Of a DNA stretch of 64,000 nucleotides, positions 59,071 to 64,000 are shown piece after piece. Below the pieces are notes generated by a model. It was not told the DNA's origin. It ran no database searches and saw only the letters and a program-made list of their open reading frames with translations. The stretch lies in contig CALYLW010000320.1 of NCBI GenBank assembly GCA_944989445.1, positions 179,501-243,500 of the forward strand, read 5' to 3'. Source of the DNA: Ampullaceana balthica. Its lineage: Eukaryota > Mollusca > Gastropoda > Lymnaeidae. How positions within the stretch are numbered: position 1 is the stretch's first letter; the number at the start of each line of letters is the position of its first letter. Made by a program: the position numbers and the translations under genes.

Positions 59071-59969
59071 AGAGAGATTTTGTAAGAACTCTTACTTTTG
59101 GTGCATACTGTTATTTTCGTCTTTTACCTCTCTCTTTGCTCGCAGTGTCAGTGGGGTAACATATATCTATGAATATATCTATTTATATGATTATTTAATG
59201 GATTTGGTTTTTCCTAAAATGAATTGTTCAACTTAAATTCCATCTGAAAAAATTCTTAAAAAGACAATATTTATCTGGTTATTATCATACTTTGCCCTTT
59301 AAAAAAAACTTTTTTATTTATTGAAAGAGGGTTTTATTATTTTTTTTTAAACTGGAAGCATAAACAAGACGATACATTTGATTGTTCGTGGAGAAATAGA
59401 TTTAACATTGAAACACTTTGTATTACGTAAAGTCATGTTTACTGATAGTTTTGCATTGATAAATAGAAAGAATGAAGGGTTTATGCCAGATGATAAGTGA
59501 ACGTGAATTTGGATTAAATTTAATGGAAAAATATAAAGGTTCCTGATGCATTTTAACTCCAAATTTCGTCAAAACTCCTGATTTAACCTATATTTGTTGT
59601 TTATCCATTAATCCATTATTCATTGATTATGAACGTTGTACACTGCCAATAGGAATCCGGAAGTATTGAATCCATTTGTTTGAGGGACCAGAAATTCAAA
59701 CAATTTTTTAATTATTTTTTTAGTACACTAGTGTTGTAAACTTAACAAAATTCTTTTAAGAAGTGTAATAATGTTGTATCTATTTGATTATAATTATCTA
59801 ATCATTTATTTAAAAATCGTCTTTTATTCCAATTTATTAAGTATTACAAGATCTTTTTTCCCCTCAACACGTGTTGATGTCAAAGGAAATTTTGTTTCTC
59901 TAGTTCGTTAACTATATCAGTATATATATAATTTGTTCTATAATTTATAAGTAGGCATTGTGCTAGTAA
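59071..59969. other. Intergenic AT-rich sequence
   Basis: Nothing recognised. Confidence 0.5.
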
Positions 59970-60340
59970 GCAGACGTCAGCTCCGAGGAAACATGCCAAT
60001 GGTGTGAAACTTAGGTTGATCACATTGATGATCCCCCGTCTAGCGACAGTCCTTGAATAATAGACTCGTTTGCTGAACCAGGGTGGCGCCGAGGTTGTAG
60101 CGAGTCGAAGTAGGGAAAATCCACCCCTCGTTTTTGAGGTCTTCTTTAGTAGAAGGTATTTTCGACCGTGTTCTTGGGTGTCCAAGTGGCCTACTAAGAA
60201 GGGACCGTTCTCGGGGTTGGGGTGGGGGTCCCCTAGCTATTTTTCCCTGGGGGGCATAGTTGCTGGGAGAGTTTCCCGGGGATACCTTTTAAGAGCCTTA
60301 TGCTCAGGGTTGATAATTTTAATACATATGTTGGATATTT
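59970..60340. repeat. GC-rich dispersed repeat, copy 2 (decayed)
   Basis: Matches 55110-55490 in order (GTCAGCTCCGAGGAAAC, TTGATGATCCCCCGTCTAGC, AGGGTGGCGCCGAGG) but with many C to T type changes. Confidence 0.6.
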
Positions 60341-61125
60341 AGTAAGTGAAAGAGGTCTATAATTGCAAAGGTATGTTGCAATAAATAACAGGATATATGT
60401 TTGTGCATAGTCCTGTTCATACCTGGTCTATAAAAATTATTTAACAAACACATTCTCTTGCGAATGAAACTCAAAAGTTATTATATTTATCTCCATCTCA
60501 TTCAGAAACAAATAGCTTTAAAATCACAACAACAAAAAATTGACCAATTATTTTTTTTAAATTGCTAAATAAAAAGTAAATACCAAGTAGTGGCTGACAG
60601 ATTTAAACAATCTGCAAATATATCAAAAGTTGTAAGTTTAAGATTCATGCACCATTTCAAATAAAACTCAAGTGATATTCTGTAAGCAAGAAAAAAAATC
60701 TAAAATTAAAAAAAGGATAAAAAATTTCTATTGAAACTAACATGTCCATACGGAATAATATGGCACTTTATTACTAACAACTTAACACTCAGGCCCTGTA
60801 TTCAAAAATTGTGTGTTATATTAAAGTTAAATTATATTTTAACACACAGAACGAATTTTAGAAACATACATTTTTTAGGAAGAAAGTACATAAAAAAACA
60901 ATGACAAAAATAGCTTTAGGTTCATTTTTACTAATTCTCATTCCAATAAGCAAAAAAAAAGGGCGCAGTGAAAAGACTAACAACAATTTGTTTAAACGAA
61001 CTGAACAAGTTACGCTAATAAATGACAAGAGTACGCATAAATATTTAACACATACATTCCACAAACCCGCGCATTTAACAGCAACCATAAAATATATTAC
61101 AGTGTTTATATTACAACTAGGTTGT
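60341..61125. other. Intergenic AT-rich sequence
   Basis: Nothing recognised. Confidence 0.5.
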
Positions 61126-61535
61126 GCTGCGGCGCCGTAGCGCCTTCGGCGCCCACTTCTTTTAGGGCGCCTATGGCGCCCACCTTATTCATAAGCCCAA
61201 CTAACTTGTCCTTGTTTGTTAAATACGAAATATTAAACTTTCTGAAATGTTCACGAAGTATTTTATAGGGGCCGTCCATAAAGTACGTCACGCTAGGCGC
61301 CCATTTTTTTGTCAAAACCCCAAGTAACTTATCCTTGTTTGATAAATACGAAATATTAAAATTCCTGAAATGTACACAAAGCATTTTATAATTATAAATC
61401 CTCAAATCCTATTTTTACATCGTTCCCTTTTCCAAAATTAAGATATAAATATAAGCTAAAACAATTACGTCATATAATATTTTTTTACAGTGCTAATCAC
61501 CACACGATTTTTTAAAACTGCTATAGACTGTTGTA
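61126..61535. repeat. GGCGCC-rich repeat copy with an internal duplication
   Basis: GCGGCGCCGTAGCGCCTTCG, CCCAACTAACTTGTCCTTGT, GAAATATTAAACTTTCTGAAA match 1631 and 6411. The CTTGTCCTTG...AAATATTAAA block is repeated once (61205 and 61326), separated by GGGGCCGTCCATAAAGTACG. Confidence 0.65.
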
Positions 61536-61961
61536 CATCGTTCCTCAGCATTCCACATCCAGCCAGTGAGTGACTTGGGCTTTTATATTATATATAATTC
61601 TTATACAAGTAATTGACAATGTTAATTAAATGTTAATCTTATGCAAGTTCTTCTACTTATTCAAACAAACAAACAAACAACAAAGATGAAAAGAAATCTC
61701 AAATGGTCATATAAAAAGTGAAAATATTCATCAACAAAATTAATATTTTTTAACGATTGTTCGACAGTGAATTATTTTTAGATTCATCATGAAACCAGTA
61801 AAATACCTTTTTTAATATACGGAAATGCACAGTTACATTTAAAATGTGAACTAAATAACGTCGAGTGGTTATAGGTCAGGAACTAATATAATATATTTTA
61901 GTTAAATGTAAAGAAACTTAATGCGTATGCAAAACCAAAAGGAAGTGTTTACATATACAGG

Positions 61962-61966
<5 letters not shown>

Positions 61967-62019
<53 letters not shown>
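61967..62019. repeat. TA microsatellite
   Basis: About 50 bp of TA with one G. Confidence 0.95.
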
Positions 62020-63355
62020 AACAGTGAACCGCGTACCGAGGAAATGACCGCGTTCGCTCGCTCCGGGCGAAATCCCGAAGCTAACAACTCGCGAGGCCTC
62101 TGAAACCTTTCCAGTTACTGATGGTCAATATTCCCTCTAAGGTTCTTTAGTCTGTGTGAATAGTGGGATACGTGTGTGCAAAGTTTCTCAGCATCCATTT
62201 GTTGTGTAATATTTTACAAAATTTGCTGCGCGGTAATTCAAAACTGCTGCGCGGCGTCGGTCAGCTATTTGCGCAGCCGCGCAGCTTAAAGGGAACATTG
62301 CTGATGGTGTAAAGCAAGGTTGTGTTCTGACCTCATCACTGCTAAGTCTCATCTTTTCAGCCATTGTTACAGAGGCCTTCATCGATAGCAATGAAGGAGT
62401 AGATATTAGGTCTCGCACTGATAGTCGCTTGTTCAATCTCGGGAGGCTTCAAACAAATACAAAGATCAAGTCTGACACTATCCTGGACCTTCTTTTTGCT
62501 TACGACTGTGCCCTCAATGCCTACTCAGAAGCACCCTTGCAACGTAGTGTAGATACCTTTCCAGTGCGTGCTCAAACTATGGACACACCATCAGCACGAA
62601 GAAGACAAAAGTTCTATACCAGCCGGCCCCAGGCAAATCCTACACTGAGCCTGAAATAATCATCAACGGTAACAAATTCAACTCAGTGAGCGGATTCACA
62701 AGCCTTGGCACCACATTGTCTCAAGAGTGCCTTACATTGATGACGAGTTTCACGAGCGTGTCGCGAAAGCCAGTGCAATATTTGGCAAACTGTATGACAG
62801 TGGAAGGAGAATCATGAGCATTCAAACCTAACTAAAAGTAAACAGAGAAGTTTTGCTTCTTACTCTACTATACGCATTTTAAACATGGACCGTGTACAAA
62901 AGCTATGCTAGGTTGCTGAATCACTTTTACGCCAAGTGCCTAAGGTAAATTTTCAACATAAAATAGCAACAACAAAAAAGGTCTAAGCACCAAATTACTT
63001 GTAAGAGCAGGACTCCCAAGTAATTACACAAGCCTGATCCAGTGACTAACTACGCTGGGTGGGGCACGTCATGCGTATGCCTGACCATCGGCTACCAAAT
63101 ACTCTCTTCTATGGAAAGCCTACTGATAAGCAGATGACCCCCGGAGATCAAAGGATACTCTCAACACCGCACTGAAGTCTTACGAATAAACCTCCTGGTG
63201 CCTTATATGGAACCGATCAGCAGTTTGTGAAGCAAACGGGCAACAGGCTGCCATTTCCAGACAAAACGCCAGGAATGATCGTGATCGAAACTCTACTCAT
63301 GGGATCCAAACAATCTCTTGTCCAACATGCAGATTCACTTTTCGGGCAAGAATAA
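62020..63355 (+). pseudogene. Decayed LINE ORF2 (RT to C-terminal finger), split by a MITE
   Basis: RT motif DGVKQGCVL begins at the right edge of the inserted MITE, followed by LLSLIFSAIVTEAFIDSN, GVDIRSRTDSRLFNLGRL and LLFAYDCAL, the last being the catalytic box with the first Asp changed to Tyr. Farther on are HIDDEFHERVAKASAIFGKL and RIMSIQT in a shifted frame, WGTSCV/MRMPDH-type sequence near 63060, and a closing CPTCRFTFRARI finger near 63320. Many frameshifts and stops. The left limit is uncertain. Confidence 0.75.
62126..62300. mobile_element. 175-bp hAT-like MITE inside the LINE
   Basis: CAATATTCCCTCTAAG and CTTAAAGGGAACATTG are inverted ends, with GCTGCGCGG and GCGCAGCCGCGCAGC motifs inside. 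A perfect 8-bp duplication CTGATGGT flanks it (62118-62125, 62301-62308). Removing it rejoins the RT reading frame. Confidence 0.9.
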
Positions 63356-63511
63356 GATAATAGTAAGCCACCAAAGACATACAATGCTAAAAAGCATATT
63401 GTGTAAACTATATACATTTCTGGATAAAATTAAAAAGCATACGATACAATATCCCAACTTTAAGATTAAAATTATATTTAAAAAGCTTATAGGAACAACA
63501 TGAAATATTGC

Positions 63512-64000
63512 TCAATCCTTTTTAGGAGGTGTGGGCAGTTCTCTATTTCCAACTCTATATCCCATCTTGTTCAATTCACTTAAGGCTGTTGTATATTCCT
63601 TTTGCTGTTCATTGTACCTGTCCACTGCATTGCTATACTCGTTGTCATAGATTTTGGCCGTTACTAAACATGCTGCTCCTGTCAGGGCCATGGGGGGAGC
63701 AATAAAAGCACCAACCAATGAAATCACACCCGTAACTGTTAACACTTTTTTCATCAACCCAAATAAAACTATTTTATTTTTCGATGGGGGATTCTTAATA
63801 ATGTTCACTAAAGTACATAATTTATTCAACGTTTCTTGGCGTTCAAGACTCTTTGACGGAAGGGTTTCTAAAGACTTGATGATAAATTCGACATCCTTCT
63901 TCAAATTATCCATCAGTGAGGTTCCTTTCGACTTCTCTTCTATTGTACGCAACAACTCATTAGCTTGTTCTAAGATATCGATATCCGTTTCAGCATCAGA
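63512..64000 (-). CDS. Partial ORF: helical protein with a hydrophobic hairpin, function unknown
   Basis: The frame is open from the right window edge to a TGA ending at 63512 (about 162 codons), so the true start is outside the window and no ATG start should be assumed. The visible product has a charged helical N-terminal part (motifs EQANELLRTIEEKSKG and VEFIIKSLETLPSKS), a glycine- and alanine-rich hydrophobic stretch (KKVLTVTGVISLVGAFIAPP and the following 15 residues) likely to be a membrane hairpin, then a charged helix with NEQQKEYTTALSELNKMGYR and a proline-rich end. Helix, hairpin, helix is seen in apolipoprotein-L-like and alpha-helical pore-forming proteins, but I recognise no specific family. 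It is probably the last coding exon of a host gene. It is longer than most chance ORFs at this base composition. Confidence 0.6.
   Translation of the reverse strand, partial: SDAETDIDILEQANELLRTIEEKSKGTSLMDNLKKDVEFIIKSLETLPSKSLERQETLNKLCTLVNIIKNPPSKNKIVLFGLMKKVLTVTGVISLVGAFIAPPMALTGAACLVTAKIYDNEYSNAVDRYNEQQKEYTTALSELNKMGYRVGNRELPTPPKKD

Overview
The window is AT-rich (roughly two thirds A+T), intron-containing and crowded with transposable elements of types typical of invertebrate animal genomes: Ty3/Gypsy LTR elements, CR1/L2-like and other non-LTR retrotransposons, a tRNA-derived SINE, many small hAT-like elements, and long AT and CATA microsatellites. I see no bacterial-style operons, rRNA or CRISPR. 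It looks like a piece of an animal nuclear genome, probably an aquatic invertebrate (inference from repeat types only). The species cannot be read from the sequence.

Only two stretches look like host genes. (1) A five-exon plus-strand gene, coding 38645-50988, can be assembled by eye: all four introns are GT-AG, the codon phases match at every junction, the start context is strong, and it predicts a 252-residue protein with a two-helix membrane hairpin, soluble helices and a hydrophobic C-terminal tail. The layout recalls SLATT-type two-TM effector domains, but that assignment is tentative. (2) A minus-strand ORF at 63512-64000 runs off the window edge and encodes another helix, hydrophobic hairpin, helix protein of unknown function.

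Layout. 1-15500 is almost all repeats: a long AT-rich family (copies at 1-2236 and 11237-14530), a TIR element with a BED zinc-finger relic (2582-3533), LINE reverse-transcriptase relics joined to a TGATCCC-rich repeat (3697-4066 and 9800-15475, the second split by a probable solo LTR), and a foldback element (8689-8874). 15505-22028 is a very young Ty3/Gypsy element with 552-bp LTRs that differ at one base and a perfect 5-bp target duplication. Its pol has integrase sequence upstream of reverse transcriptase, but most of the integrase is missing and a broken coiled-coil ORF lies before it. 22679-24047 is a tandem array of a MITE. 25-38 kb holds LINE tails, a SINE, two hAT-like elements and long stretches with nothing recognisable. 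38.6-51.1 kb is the host gene, whose introns contain an internally deleted antisense Gypsy element, a 2.66-kb hAT-like element with nested insertions, and a 600-bp CATA array. 51-64 kb is intergenic with LINE fragments, one of them split by a hAT-like MITE, then the second gene at the edge.

The genes do not form a pathway. The element-encoded proteins act in retrotransposition. The two host proteins share only a general membrane-hairpin design.
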